The notes: generated by a model from the letters alone, not told the origin. A stretch of 7,336 bases of DNA from an uncultured Porticoccus sp. (GCA_950063125.1 CATLZI010000105.1:1-7336), one strand, 5' to 3'. Counted from the stretch's first letter, positions 1-5,104 are shown. Numbers and translations are program-made.

Positions 1-340
1 CGCCGATACCCTGGTGGCCGAGTTGAAGGATGGTGAGATTGTCGAATATGGGATCGGCCCGGAGGATTTCGGTTTGCAGCGAGGTACGCTGGACAGTCTG
101 AAGGTCAACGATGCCAAAGACAGCCTGGAAATGGTGAAATCTGCGCTATCCAAAAAAGGTGGGGTTGCATCCGATATGGTGGCCCTGAATGCCGGTGCGG
201 CACTTTATGTGGCGGGAGTCGCCGCAGACCTGGCGGAAGGTGTCAATCTGGCACAGGACGCCCTCGGCAGCGGTCTGGCAAGAGCAAAGATGGACGATCT
301 GGCAGCCTTCACCCGCTGCCTAAAGGAGTTGGATAGATGA
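1..340 (+). CDS. trpD: Anthranilate phosphoribosyltransferase, C-terminal part (partial)
   Basis: This is the last ~113 codons of trpD; the codon frame starts at base 2 and the gene is cut by the left edge. TrpD transfers the phosphoribosyl group of PRPP onto anthranilate, the second committed step of tryptophan synthesis in the cytoplasm. What is visible is the end of the alpha/beta domain ([20 protein letters not shown]), then the C-terminal helical stretch with the family-typical [11 protein letters not shown] and [13 protein letters not shown] segments. The PRPP and anthranilate sites lie upstream and cannot be checked. The apparent GTG at base 14 is an internal valine codon, not a start. 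The stop TGA (338-340) overlaps the trpC start (ATGA), which points to translational coupling in a trp operon. Identification is confident from sequence character and from the trpC neighbour. Confidence 0.95.
   Translation, partial: ADTLVAELKDGEIVEYGIGPEDFGLQRGTLDSLKVNDAKDSLEMVKSALSKKGGVASDMVALNAGAALYVAGVAADLAEGVNLAQDALGSGLARAKMDDLAAFTRCLKELDR
322..328 (+). promoter_or_regulatory. Ribosome binding site of trpC
   Basis: AAAGGAG lies inside the 3' end of trpD, 8 nt before the ATG at 337. It supports 337 as the start and an arrangement in which ribosomes finishing trpD re-initiate on trpC. Confidence 0.75.
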
Positions 341-1146
341 TGAGCCCCGCTGTCGATACACCGACTGTGTTGAAAAAAATTCTCGATCACAAGATCGAGT
401 CAGTCGCTCGTCGCAAGGTGAAAGTGTCAATGGCCGAACTCAGAGAGCAGTGCCGGGAGCCGCGTGAAATTCGCGGTTTTTCCGCTGCGCTGCAACACAA
501 GCTTGACCAGGAGCTTGCAGCGGTGATTGCCGAGGTAAAGAAGGCCTCTCCCAGCAAGGGTCTTATCCGGGAAGATTTCGATCCGGTGAGCATTGCGCGA
601 AGTTATGAAAAAGGCGGGGCAGCCTGTCTTTCGGTGCTTACAGAGGAGGCTTTTTTTCTCGGTGCCGACGAATATCTCAAGATGGCCCGGGAGGCCACCC
701 GCTTGCCCGTGCTGCGCAAGGACTTCATTGTTGACCCCTATCAGGTCTACGAATCCTATGTGCTCGGTGCCGATTGTATTCTGCTGATCGTCGCCGCACT
801 TGAGCAGCCCTTGATGGAGGAGTTGCACGGCATTGCTGTGGAATTGGGCATGGACGTACTGGTTGAGGTGCACAATGAAGCGGAACTTGATCGGGGGCTA
901 TTGATTGAGAACCCCATGATCGGCATCAATAACCGCGATCTGAAAACATTTGAGACGACCCTGGAGACCACTTTTCAGTTGCTGGAAAAAATTCCTGACG
1001 ACCGTATTGTGATCACGGAAAGCGGGATTGTCTCTATTGATGATATAGCTGCCATGCGAGGGCATAACGTCAATGCCTTTCTGATAGGTGAGACGTTTAT
1101 GCGCGCCGGGGAGCCGGGCCTGAAATTGCTGGAAATGTTTAATTAG
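337..1146 (+). CDS. trpC: Indole-3-glycerol phosphate synthase
   Basis: The 269-residue (beta/alpha)8-barrel enzyme closes the ring of CdRP to indole-3-glycerol phosphate, with loss of CO2 and water, in tryptophan synthesis. The length is typical of a monofunctional TrpC; there is no fused TrpF domain, unlike E. coli. The catalytic set is all present by family comparison: E66 and K68 in [12 protein letters not shown]128 in VLRKDF, E177 in LVEVH, N198 in GINNRDL, and E228 and S229 in ITESGI. The C-terminal [14 protein letters not shown] is the phosphate-binding end of the barrel. The start at 337 overlaps the trpD stop and has AAAGGAG 8 nt upstream; a second ATG follows at 340 and could be used with little consequence. 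It converges on the GFA-family gene with only 12 nt between the stops, and no convincing intrinsic terminator is seen there. Confidence 0.97.
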   Translation: MMSPAVDTPTVLKKILDHKIESVARRKVKVSMAELREQCREPREIRGFSAALQHKLDQELAAVIAEVKKASPSKGLIREDFDPVSIARSYEKGGAACLSVLTEEAFFLGADEYLKMAREATRLPVLRKDFIVDPYQVYESYVLGADCILLIVAALEQPLMEELHGIAVELGMDVLVEVHNEAELDRGLLIENPMIGINNRDLKTFETTLETTFQLLEKIPDDRIVITESGIVSIDDIAAMRGHNVNAFLIGETFMRAGEPGLKLLEMFN

Positions 1147-1158
1147 GGTCCAGCGCTG

Positions 1159-1584
1159 TCACCAGGGTTGTTTCTGGTGTTGCTCGACGCCTTCCGGAAT
1201 CTGGTACCAGTCCTGTTTTTCACTTGTCCAGACATGCATAACGGGTTGGATCATGCGAGTGTCGGACAGGGTTCCCGGCTTCAGTTTGATAATGTCCGGT
1301 TGCGCCGGATTGAAATGATAGATGCGGTTGCCACAATTCGGGCAAAACGTTGCGCAATTTCGATTGCCGTTTTCCGCCAACCGCTCCCAGGCTCGCATCT
1401 CCCCATTAATCCTTAAATCGTCCCGGTTCACCATCGCCGTTATACTGAAGGCACTGGTGGAAAGCTTCTGGCATTCCCGGCAATGACAAATGATCACCTT
1501 GATGGGTGCTGCCAGCAGTTCATAGGTGACTTTTCCACACTGGCATGAGCCGGGAACTGGATAGCGGATATCAGTATTTTCCAT
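1159..1584 (-). CDS. GFA/CENP-V family zinc-binding protein
   Basis: This 141-residue protein has the complete cysteine pattern of the GFA (glutathione-dependent formaldehyde-activating enzyme-like, CENP-V) fold: C14 and C16 in GSCQCGKVTYE, C33, C35 and C38 in CHCRECQK, and C81 and C84 in FCPNCGNRIY. In the family these bind a structural and a second zinc ion. No signal peptide or membrane segment is visible, so it is probably cytoplasmic. The substrate is unknown: most GFA-domain proteins are not shown to act on formaldehyde, and no formaldehyde dehydrogenase gene lies nearby. The ATG at 1584 is supported by AAGGAAA about 5 nt upstream. It follows crp on the same strand after a 129-nt gap, so read-through co-transcription is possible but not shown. 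It appears to be inserted between trpC and crp, which are neighbours in Pseudomonas. Confidence 0.88.
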   Translation of the reverse strand: MENTDIRYPVPGSCQCGKVTYELLAAPIKVIICHCRECQKLSTSAFSITAMVNRDDLRINGEMRAWERLAENGNRNCATFCPNCGNRIYHFNPAQPDIIKLKPGTLSDTRMIQPVMHVWTSEKQDWYQIPEGVEQHQKQPW

Positions 1585-1713
1585 TGGCTTTCCTTGTATC
1601 TGTTAAGGGAGGCTGGGGCTCTGTCAGCGCCAAGAGGTAACGAGCAGTGTTAGACCGGGGGAGCGCCAGGAAGTCCTCCGGTAAAATTTTTTTATACAAC
1701 CAGCTAGCCGGTT

Positions 1714-2433
1714 TTAGCGGGTGCCAAACACGACCATGGTTTTTCCTTTCACCGACACCAATCCCTGGTCCTCAAGGGTTTTCAGTACCCGGCCAACCAT
1801 TTCCCGGGAGCAGCCGACAATTCTTCCGATTTCCTGGCGAGTGATCTTGATCTGCATGCCATTGGGGTGGGTCATGGCATCGGGCTCCTTGCACAGATCC
1901 AGCAGTGTGCGTGCCACGCGACCGGTAACATCCAGAAATGCGAGATCGCCCACTTTACGGGTGGTATCGCGCAGGCGCTTGGCCAGTTGTACTCCGATGG
2001 CAAAGAGAAATTCCGGATGCTGCCTGGATAGCTCCTGAAACTTGCCGTAACTGATTTCACCGACTTCACACTCTGTTTTGGCACGAATCCAGGCACTTCG
2101 ATCCGGCTGCTTGAACAGCCCCATTTCACCAAAAAAATCACCTTCATTGAGGTAGGCCACAATCATCTCGCGACCATCGTCGTCTTCAATCAGGACAGTG
2201 ACAGAACCCTTGACGATGTAGGAGAGGGTATCCCCCTCATCACCGGCGTAGATGATGGTGCTTTTTGCTGGATATTTTCTGCGGTGGCAGTGAGCGAGGA
2301 ACTCTTCCGCATTTGGCATGTGGGGTGTGATGGGTGCAGGAGCCAACTTGGTTTCCTCCTCATGATGAGGTTTTTCGAACAGAGCACCCATTATGGGCAC
2401 AAACGCCTCGCTGTCCAAGTTAGAATTTATCAT
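1714..2433 (-). CDS. crp: cAMP receptor protein / Vfr-type global regulator with N-terminal extension
   Basis: This is a CRP-family activator of 239 residues from ATG 2433, or 240 from the GTG at 2436, whose numbering is used here. The cAMP pocket is complete: G103-E104 in FFGEMGLF, R113-S114 in DRSAWIRAK, and R154 and T158-T159 in KRLRDTTRK (T159 where E. coli CRP has S128, as in Vfr). The activating region 1 loop PDAMTHPNG and the helix-turn-helix [20 protein letters not shown] (DNA contacts R211, E212, R216) match Vfr/CRP closely. It should bind cAMP and DNA as a dimer in the cytoplasm. The core begins near residue 40, so about 30 residues (acidic, proline-rich) precede the usual start. 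A good SD, GAGGAG, lies 9 nt before the ATG, whereas internal ATGs at 2391 and 2319 have none. It is divergent from the OsmC-like gene. The symbol vfr would be equally apt. Confidence 0.95.
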   Translation of the reverse strand: MINSNLDSEAFVPIMGALFEKPHHEEETKLAPAPITPHMPNAEEFLAHCHRRKYPAKSTIIYAGDEGDTLSYIVKGSVTVLIEDDDGREMIVAYLNEGDFFGEMGLFKQPDRSAWIRAKTECEVGEISYGKFQELSRQHPEFLFAIGVQLAKRLRDTTRKVGDLAFLDVTGRVARTLLDLCKEPDAMTHPNGMQIKITRQEIGRIVGCSREMVGRVLKTLEDQGLVSVKGKTMVVFGTR

Positions 2434-2442
2434 CACCCGTTG

Positions 2443-2448
2443 CTCCTC
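2443..2448 (-). promoter_or_regulatory. Ribosome binding site deciding the extended crp start
   Basis: GAGGAG on the minus strand lies 6 nt before a GTG (2436) and 9 nt before an ATG (2433), which are consecutive codons. It is the only good SD near any candidate start, and so supports translation of the ~30-residue N-terminal extension of Crp. Confidence 0.65.
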
Positions 2449-2456
2449 ATTGCGAA

Positions 2457-2477
2457 ACGCATGTGCGTCAAGTCAGG
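2457..2477. promoter_or_regulatory. Candidate operator between crp and the OsmC gene (CRP-like half sites and short palindrome)
   Basis: In the 110-bp divergent region, TGTGC-GTCAAG-TCAGG (2462-2477) matches 7 of the 10 conserved positions of the CRP site TGTGA-N6-TCACA. It overlaps a palindrome ACGCA-TG-TGCGT (2457-2468). The location just upstream of crp would suit autoregulation, but the right half-site is poor and short matches of this kind arise by chance. Clear -35/-10 pairs for crp or the OsmC gene were not found. Confidence 0.25.
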
Positions 2478-2543
2478 TAATTCTAGGGGTAAAGGCACAT
2501 CAATTATGTTAGCCTTTTGGCACTTTTTGGATTGAGTATCGTC

Positions 2544-2963
2544 ATGAAAGCAAAAGTCATCTGGGGTGGTGATGTAACATTCACCGCAGAAACGGAAACA
2601 GGTCATCAGATCGTAATGGATGGTCCGCCGGATCACGGCGGCACGAATCAGGGTGCCCGGCCCATGGAGATGGTCCTCTGTGGTATGGGGGGATGTTCAT
2701 CGTTTGATGTGGTGCATATTCTCAAGAAGAGCCGTCAGGATGTGACGGGTTGTGTGGCAGAAATTGATGCGCAGCGTGCGGATGCCGTACCCGCTGTTTT
2801 CACCAGCATTCATATCCACTTCGTGGTCACCGGTCGGGGCCTGAAAGACAATCTGGTGAGTAATGCGGTAAAACTGTCCGCAGAGAAATACTGCTCCGCG
2901 TCTATCATGCTGACCAGGGGTGGCGTCGAAATCACCCACAGTTACGAAATCCATTCTGGCTGA
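2544..2963 (+). CDS. OsmC/Ohr-family protein, YhfA-like
   Basis: This 139-residue OsmC-fold protein aligns from its first residue (MKAKVIWGGDVTF) with E. coli YhfA, which is also encoded beside crp. The paired redox cysteines of the superfamily are present: C51 in GMGGCSSFDVV and C117 in AEKYCSASIML. Other shared segments are RPMEMVL, the ILKKSRQDV helix, HFVVTGRGLKD and the ending THSYEI. OsmC/Ohr proteins reduce organic hydroperoxides as dimers with these cysteines; the YhfA branch has no well-established substrate, so peroxidase activity is only inferred. I chose ATG 2544 because it matches the family N-terminus; an upstream in-frame TTG (2517) would add nine unsupported residues. The SD is weak (TGAG about 7 nt upstream). 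It is divergent from crp, a linkage conserved in Enterobacteria and Pseudomonas. No plus-strand intrinsic terminator follows it. Confidence 0.92.
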   Translation: MKAKVIWGGDVTFTAETETGHQIVMDGPPDHGGTNQGARPMEMVLCGMGGCSSFDVVHILKKSRQDVTGCVAEIDAQRADAVPAVFTSIHIHFVVTGRGLKDNLVSNAVKLSAEKYCSASIMLTRGGVEITHSYEIHSG

Positions 2964-3028
2964 CAGCCGCCAAAGACTTCCCGCCTGTTGAATGAGCTCC
3001 CCGGTCCACCGGGCGGTGTCCCGTGCGC

Positions 3029-3053
3029 AAAAAAAAGGGCAGCGGTGCTGCCC
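3029..3053 (-). terminator. Intrinsic terminator of the shorter small RNA
   Basis: On the minus strand a perfect 7-bp stem GGGCAGC/GCTGCCC with a 3-nt loop (stem arms 3037-3043 and 3047-3053) is followed directly by eight T (3029-3036). The orientation is unambiguous: the plus-strand side has no T run. No protein gene on the minus strand lies upstream, which is what exposes the RNA gene. Confidence 0.88.
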
Positions 3054-3067
3054 AAGGGATTTTAAAT

Positions 3068-3076
3068 AGGAGGGAG
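3068..3076 (-). promoter_or_regulatory. Anti-Shine-Dalgarno stretch of the shorter small RNA
   Basis: The minus strand reads CTCCCTCCT, complementary to AGGAGGGAG. It lies in the apparently unpaired region between the 5' hairpin and the terminator, the position expected for a base-pairing seed. The longer RNA has CTCCCTC in the same relative position (3253-3259). Confidence 0.5.
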
Positions 3077-3133
3077 ATAAAAGTATCAATGGATTGTTTG
3101 AGAAGCCAACCTTGTCTGACAAACAATGGGCTA

Positions 3134-3162
3134 ACTATAGTTCGCGCCAGACCATGATTGAA
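3134..3162 (-). promoter_or_regulatory. Promoter of the shorter small RNA
   Basis: The minus strand has TATAGT as -10 (3134-3139) and TTCAAT as -35 (3157-3162) with a 17-bp spacer. The -35 is poor, which suggests a need for an activator. It is overlapped by a 21-bp box (3151-3171) that recurs at the upstream promoter with identical distance to the -10. Confidence 0.62.
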
Positions 3163-3171
3163 ATGTATTAA
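3151..3171. repeat. Copy 1 of a duplicated 21-bp promoter box
   Basis: The plus strand reads ACCATGA-TTG-AAATGTATTAA. The second copy at 3433-3453 differs at two positions only (19/21). Both copies end 11 bp from the -10 hexamer and overlap the -35, so they are likely binding sites of a common activator. Confidence 0.75.
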
Positions 3172-3214
3172 ATTTATCTAGCTCATTCCCTGTGTTTATT
3201 TCTTCTGTGCATGC

Positions 3215-3241
3215 AAAAAAACAGGCAACTTGCGTTGCCTG
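3215..3241 (-). terminator. Intrinsic terminator of the longer small RNA
   Basis: On the minus strand an 8-bp perfect stem CAGGCAAC/GTTGCCTG (arms 3222-3229 and 3234-3241) is closed by a GCAA loop, a stable GNRA tetraloop, and followed by seven T (3215-3221). The opposite side has five A rather than T, so it works for minus-strand transcripts. Confidence 0.9.
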
Positions 3242-3252
3242 AAAAAGATATA

Positions 3253-3259
3253 GAGGGAG
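3253..3259 (-). promoter_or_regulatory. Anti-Shine-Dalgarno stretch of the longer small RNA
   Basis: The minus strand reads CTCCCTC inside a pyrimidine-rich region with no evident pairing partner, just before the terminator. The same heptamer lies in the shorter RNA at 3070-3076, with similar flanks (CTTTTAT versus CTCTTA upstream). Confidence 0.48.
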
Positions 3260-3415
3260 TAAGAGAACTACACTTGAATGTCCTGATAATTCAATACTGG
3301 GAGTATTTCACTCATCCGGCACATTCACGGGACTTCGGGTTCAGCGACACCAGATAACCGGTGAGGGGGTGTCGCTTGGTGGAAACCACGCCTTGGCCCC
3401 GCTTGGTACAGTCTC

Positions 3416-3444
3416 AATATAGCCATTGGCTAACCATGACTCAA
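3416..3444 (-). promoter_or_regulatory. Promoter of the longer small RNA
   Basis: The minus strand has TATATT as -10 (3416-3421) and TTGAGT as -35 (3439-3444) with a 17-bp spacer, a good sigma70-type match. The 21-bp box (3433-3453) overlaps the -35. It fires away from the LysR gene, whose start is 44 bp upstream of the -35. Confidence 0.68.
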
Positions 3445-3453
3445 ATGTATTAA
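3426..3453 (+). promoter_or_regulatory. Possible promoter of the LysR gene
   Basis: TTGGCT (3426-3431) and TATTAA (3448-3453) with a 16-bp spacer form a moderate sigma70-like promoter that would start transcription about 28 nt before the GTG. It overlaps the divergent small-RNA promoter, so one regulator bound here could affect both. CATAAT (3465-3470) is an alternative -10 without a good -35. Confidence 0.35.
3433..3453. repeat. Copy 2 of the duplicated 21-bp promoter box
   Basis: The plus strand reads ACCATGA-CTC-AAATGTATTAA, 19/21 identical to 3151-3171. It overlaps a T-N11-A dyad TATTA-AGA-TAATA (3448-3460), the shape of a LysR-type box. That dyad is not conserved in copy 1, so the box itself, not the dyad, is the shared element. 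Confidence 0.75.
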
Positions 3454-3472
3454 GATAATATCATTCATAATC
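3454..3472. promoter_or_regulatory. Fur-box-like sequence upstream of the LysR gene
   Basis: The 19 bases GATAATATCATTCATAATC match 14 of 19 positions of the classical Fur consensus GATAATGATAATCATTATC. It lies between the small-RNA promoter and the LysR start. The surroundings are AT-rich, which raises the chance of a spurious match, and the box is not repeated at the second small-RNA promoter. Confidence 0.25.
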
Positions 3473-3487
3473 TATAGGAATGTTTTT

Positions 3488-4459
3488 GTGGATACCAAAA
3501 TTCTGTCCCGGGTTGACTTGAACTTGTTGGTGGCTCTGCAGGTGTTGCTGGAAGAGCGCAGTGTGACGAGGGCCGCGGAACGACTGTTCATTACCCAGCC
3601 GGCCATGAGTAAAACCCTTCAGCGTCTCAGGGACCTATTCGATGACCCCTTGTTTATCCGCAGTGGGCGAGGGCTGATTCCAACACCCAGAACCAATGAG
3701 TTGGCTGTTCACCTGCCGACACTCTTGGCCAGCGTGTCGGATTTGGTGGCCAGTGGCAAATTTGATTCACTTACCTATGAGGGAGAAATTTGCATTATGA
3801 CGGCAGAGTTTATCGCGGTGCAGGTGGTGCCCACCCTCACCCAGAGAATAATCAGGGAAGCGCCGAGAATGTCACTGACGTTGACCAGCGAGGCGGAGGA
3901 GGAAGGTCGTGCGCTGGAAGATGGTGATCTGGATTTTGCCATCGAAATTTCTCGCCCCTACGGAAGTGAATATCATGTGACTCCGCTGGGTAGTTTCACG
4001 CCAGCGGTGTGGATGCGTGCCGAGCATCCGCTTGCCAAGAAGGACAAGTTGACCCTGGTGGAAATGCTTGAATACCCTTTTATTCAGTATTACCTGCTGC
4101 TGACGGGCCCGATCTCGGCCAATGCAGAGAGCCGGTTTGACCGGGAGTTGGCAAAACATGGTCTGAAACGGCAGAAAACCCTGGTCACCACACAGTTGAT
4201 GACAGCCATGGATGCCCTGTGGCATACCGATTGCCTGATGATGGCCACCATGCACGACCTGAAAATCGAGAGTGAGTCATACGGTATTGTGCGTAAACCC
4301 TACCCGGAAGAACTGGAGTTTGATAATACCGTTCCGGTGGTATTGGTGCAGCATGTCAGGACCATCAAGTCGCCGGCTCACCAATGGGTCAAAGATCAGA
4401 TTATTGGCATTGTTCAGGACATCAAGGAGCAGGCTCGACAGGCAGCCCGTGCCCGCTGA
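3488..4459 (+). CDS. LysR-type transcriptional regulator (NodD/LeuO-like branch)
   Basis: The protein has 323 residues. The N-terminal winged helix-turn-helix (about residues 8-66) contains VDLNLLVAL, ERSVTRAAERLFITQPAMSKTL and FDDPLFIRSGRGLIPTPR, a pattern of the NodD/LeuO branch of LysR regulators. A linker helix and a periplasmic-binding-protein-like effector domain (about residues 95-305) follow; the inducer cannot be told from sequence. The C-terminus is a basic helix (KEQARQAARAR). The GTG start at 3488 has AGGAA 7 nt upstream; an ATG at 3480 is out of frame. The gene is transcribed away from the two candidate small RNAs, and LysR regulators typically control the divergent unit, so these RNAs are its best candidate targets. 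Its TGA directly abuts the coq7 stop (TGA|TCA at 4457-4462), with no room for a terminator. Confidence 0.93.
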   Translation: MDTKILSRVDLNLLVALQVLLEERSVTRAAERLFITQPAMSKTLQRLRDLFDDPLFIRSGRGLIPTPRTNELAVHLPTLLASVSDLVASGKFDSLTYEGEICIMTAEFIAVQVVPTLTQRIIREAPRMSLTLTSEAEEEGRALEDGDLDFAIEISRPYGSEYHVTPLGSFTPAVWMRAEHPLAKKDKLTLVEMLEYPFIQYYLLLTGPISANAESRFDRELAKHGLKRQKTLVTTQLMTAMDALWHTDCLMMATMHDLKIESESYGIVRKPYPEELEFDNTVPVVLVQHVRTIKSPAHQWVKDQIIGIVQDIKEQARQAARAR

Positions 4460-5104
4460 TCAGATATGGTAGCTGGTTTTGGTCATGGCGCCGGAGATCA
4501 GCGTCATCAAACCCTTCACTGGTGACGGAAATTCCAGGCCGCCAGCCTCCTTCGCCACCGCCGCATGTTCGCCCTCATCTTCCAGCATTTTCTGCACAAT
4601 GGCGCGGCTTTTGGTGTCGTTTTCCGGCAGTATTTCCAGATGATTTTGGAGGTGTTGGCAGACCTGCTGTTCGGTGGCTGACACAAAGCCGAGGCTGAGT
4701 TTGTCACTGACTAGACCGGTAGTGGCCCCGATGCCAAAAGACAGGCCATACCAGAGTGGATTCAGCAGGCTGGTGTGTCCACCCAACTGCTTGAGTCGGT
4801 CCTGGCACCAGGCCAGATGATCAATTTCCTCATCGGCAGCCTGCTCCATCTCAGTGCGAACCGAAGTGAGTTTTGCTGTCAGTGCCTGTCCCTGGTAAAG
4901 CGCCTGGGCACAGACCTCTCCTGTGTGGTTGACTCGCATCAGACCTATCGCGTGCCGCTTTTCACGCTCATCCAGCGTATGCTCCTCGACGCGTTTTCCC
5001 GGTGACAGGCGGGCCGGTGCCGGAGGCTCGGCTGCCAGGGTGCGCAGGGCACGGTCTACCTGAAGAAGAAGTCCATCGAGCTTGGTAAGCTGCCTTGTGC
5101 GCAC
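4460..5104 (-). CDS. coq7: Demethoxyubiquinone hydroxylase (Coq7, di-iron monooxygenase)
   Basis: The 214-residue Coq7 catalyses a late hydroxylation in ubiquinone synthesis, converting 2-polyprenyl-3-methyl-6-methoxy-1,4-benzoquinone to the 5-hydroxy compound with O2. The di-iron ligands of the ferritin-like fold are all visible: E63 in [10 protein letters not shown]93 and H96 in [10 protein letters not shown]145 in SATEQQVC, and E177 and H180 in DEGEHA. Segments [14 protein letters not shown] and [12 protein letters not shown] are typical of the membrane-associated helices. Length and ending (MTKTSYHI) match Pseudomonas Coq7. The start is GTG at 5104 with AGGG about 8 nt upstream; the next in-frame ATG is past the fold start. 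A -10-like TACAAT (minus strand of 5136-5141) lies in the 70-bp region shared with the divergent MBL gene, without a clear -35. Confidence 0.96.
   Translation of the reverse strand: MRTRQLTKLDGLLLQVDRALRTLAAEPPAPARLSPGKRVEEHTLDEREKRHAIGLMRVNHTGEVCAQALYQGQALTAKLTSVRTEMEQAADEEIDHLAWCQDRLKQLGGHTSLLNPLWYGLSFGIGATTGLVSDKLSLGFVSATEQQVCQHLQNHLEILPENDTKSRAIVQKMLEDEGEHAAVAKEAGGLEFPSPVKGLMTLISGAMTKTSYHI

Larger units (their letters stand above)
3029..3127 (-). ncRNA. Candidate small RNA, shorter unit (~99 nt), anti-Shine-Dalgarno type
   Basis: A minus-strand transcript is predicted from the promoter at 3134-3162. The expected start 7 nt after the -10 is A3127, exactly the first base of an 8-bp inverted repeat ATTGTTTG/CAAACAAT (3120-3127 with 3093-3100). 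A short alternative stem TTGTC/GACAA exists within it. After the 5' hairpin comes a stretch with no strong internal pairing by eye that contains CTCCCTCCT (minus strand of 3068-3076), then AT-rich sequence, then a 7-bp terminator stem with eight U. CUCCCUCCU is complementary to strong ribosome binding sites, so the RNA could block translation of target mRNAs; this is inferred. There is no convincing reading frame. It shares promoter box, C-rich stretch and overall layout with the longer unit upstream (3215-3409), so the two look like diverged duplicates. No known RNA family was recognised. Confidence 0.72.
3215..3409 (-). ncRNA. Candidate small RNA, longer unit (~195 nt), structured, anti-Shine-Dalgarno type
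   Basis: It is transcribed on the minus strand from the promoter at 3416-3444, with the start expected near 3409. Reading 5' to 3': a small GTGG-TTT-CCAC hairpin; a perfect 9-bp stem AGCGACACC/GGTGTCGCT (arms 3368-3376 and 3343-3351) with a 16-nt loop beginning CCCTC; a compound hairpin of a 7-bp outer stem (3321-3327 with 3275-3281) and a 6-bp inner stem AATACT/AGTATT around a CCC loop (3293-3307); an unpaired pyrimidine-rich stretch with CTCCCTC (3253-3259); and the terminator. The density of perfect stems in an interval without protein genes supports an RNA gene. An 18-codon frame (3268-3324) starts MCRMSEILPV but has no SD. The likely role is base-pairing regulation of mRNAs, by inference. 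No known RNA family was recognised. Confidence 0.72.

Noticed and set aside
1160..1179. Inverted repeat CACCAG/CTGGTG near the convergent trpC/GFA ends
   Set aside because: The stem is only 6 bp with an 8-nt loop and no T run on either strand, and it lies within GFA codons; not good enough to call a terminator.
1585..1713. Region between crp and the GFA gene, searched for a crp terminator or GFA promoter
   Set aside because: A 5-bp stem with a wobble pair (ACCGG-CTAG-CTGGT on the minus strand) is followed by mixed A/T rather than a U run. No -35/-10 pair better than chance was found.
2517..2543. Upstream TTG start extending the OsmC protein by nine residues
   Set aside because: It has no SD, and the family N-terminus aligns precisely with the ATG at 2544.
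3000..3013. Palindrome CCCGGT-CC-ACCGGG after the OsmC gene, considered as its terminator
   Set aside because: The loop is too tight and no T run follows on the plus strand. It may still help transcript ends, but there is no specific support.
2697..3122. Minus-strand 141-residue open frame (and a 64-residue one at 2932-3126) antisense to the OsmC gene
   Set aside because: They begin at TTG codons without an SD, pass through a strong minus-strand terminator at 3029-3053, and are otherwise shadows of the well-supported OsmC gene.
3089..3157. Plus-strand 22-codon frame starting ATGGATTG with an apparent strong SD (AGGAGGGAG) upstream
   Set aside because: The SD-like sequence is simply the complement of the C-rich stretch of the minus-strand RNA. 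The frame runs through the 5' stem and into the minus-strand promoter, and the peptide resembles nothing known.
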